A stretch of DNA of 64,000 nucleotides from an uncultured Ignatzschineria sp. GTDB taxonomy: Bacteria > Pseudomonadota > Gammaproteobacteria > Cardiobacteriales > Wohlfahrtiimonadaceae. The stretch lies in the NCBI GenBank assembly GCA_945639195.1, contig CALZEE010000002.1, positions 1-64,000 on the forward strand, in the 5' to 3' direction. A program made the translations under genes and the position numbers. This document shows positions 63,857 through 64,000 of this stretch, in pieces; the first letter of the stretch is position 1; each line of letters begins with the position of its first letter. The notes under the pieces are model-generated. The model saw only the letters and a list, made by a program, of their open reading frames with translations, did not search any database and was not told where the DNA came from.

Positions 63857-64000
63857 ATGAATCGTTTAACAAAAATTGCCAGCATTGCGGCATTAACGGC
63901 ATCGGTTGCTTTAATGCCGATCGCACAAGCAGGGCCTGTTGAAAATTTCTCTAATTGCTTAATTAGTAGCACCTCAGAAAAAGATCGTTTAGATCTTATT
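63857..64000 (+). CDS. Exported protein, 5' part only
   Basis: The first 48 codons of a gene running off the window. MNRLTKIASIAALTASVALM, then PIAQA, is a clean signal peptide with an AQA cleavage site. The mature part begins GPVENFSNCLISSTSEKDRL. The SNCLISSTSEKDR stretch with an early Cys does not name a family. The ribosome site AAAAGGATGAATGAG fits. Confidence 0.75.
   Translation, partial: MNRLTKIASIAALTASVALMPIAQAGPVENFSNCLISSTSEKDRLDLI

Noticed and set aside
1..64000. CRISPR array, rRNA genes or an integrase
   Set aside because: No spaced direct repeats, no rRNA-like sequence and no tyrosine or serine recombinase were seen; the only recombinase is the IS3-family transposase.

Overview
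The window is low-GC gammaproteobacterial chromosome, roughly 40% GC by eye. I infer a relative of Ignatzschineria/Wohlfahrtiimonas (Cardiobacteriales) from the gene mix (lapAB, a CioAB-type bd oxidase, panBC, pstSCAB-phoU, metQ, glmS), but no rRNA or marker phylogeny is available, so genus is a guess. Most genes are ordinary housekeeping or nutrient-uptake genes. Two stretches are accessory.

Layout: 1-2.2 kb is decayed mobile DNA: an IS3-family transposase, a relic of a Mu-like portal gene (gp29/DUF935) and a greB gene cut off after about 46 codons. 2.2-7.7 kb holds a degenerate helicase-like protein with a long charged tail, lapA-lapB and an NCS2 purine permease. 7.8-8.25 kb is a broken queH. 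8.5-13.6 kb is a catabolic operon (YtcJ-like amidohydrolase, BCCT transporter, ThDP-dependent decarboxylase). 13.7-22.8 kb holds glmS, a HutD/Ves protein, a membrane-anchored Mrr-like nuclease, a TauE-type permease, a MocR regulator and the cioAB oxidase with a 43-residue accessory peptide.

22.9-33 kb is an island that starts at three tandem tRNA-Met genes. It has the gene order of a lambdoid late-control region: AlpA-like regulator, rusA (broken), antiterminator Q-like gene (in-frame amber), a block of cargo genes, then a decayed lysis cassette (M15 endolysin tail, holin-like protein, i-spanin fragment). The cargo (24.5-29.8 kb) sits in the position where lambdoid phages carry morons. It has three separately terminated units: a membrane/coiled-coil gene split by a run of seven G/C, a coiled-coil protein with a central membrane hairpin, and a two-gene operon of an NdpA/YejK-like protein plus a C-terminally membrane-anchored protein. 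That last pair is my best candidate for an undescribed, possibly anti-phage, system.

33.7-51 kb contains an MFS exporter, a lipocalin, rluF, a 1656-residue DUF4132/DUF5724-type protein with a small partner, metQ, a Tat-exported FAD oxidase paired with an exported RidA (behind a perfect FNR-type site), several exported proteins of unknown function, and an mnmM/YtqB methyltransferase. 51.7-59 kb holds panB-panC and the complete pstSCAB-phoU phosphate system with Pho-box-like repeats before pstS and before pstB. 59.5-63.6 kb is a second nitrogen-compound cluster (AguB-like amidase, APC permease, second YtcJ-like amidohydrolase). The window ends inside an exported protein gene.
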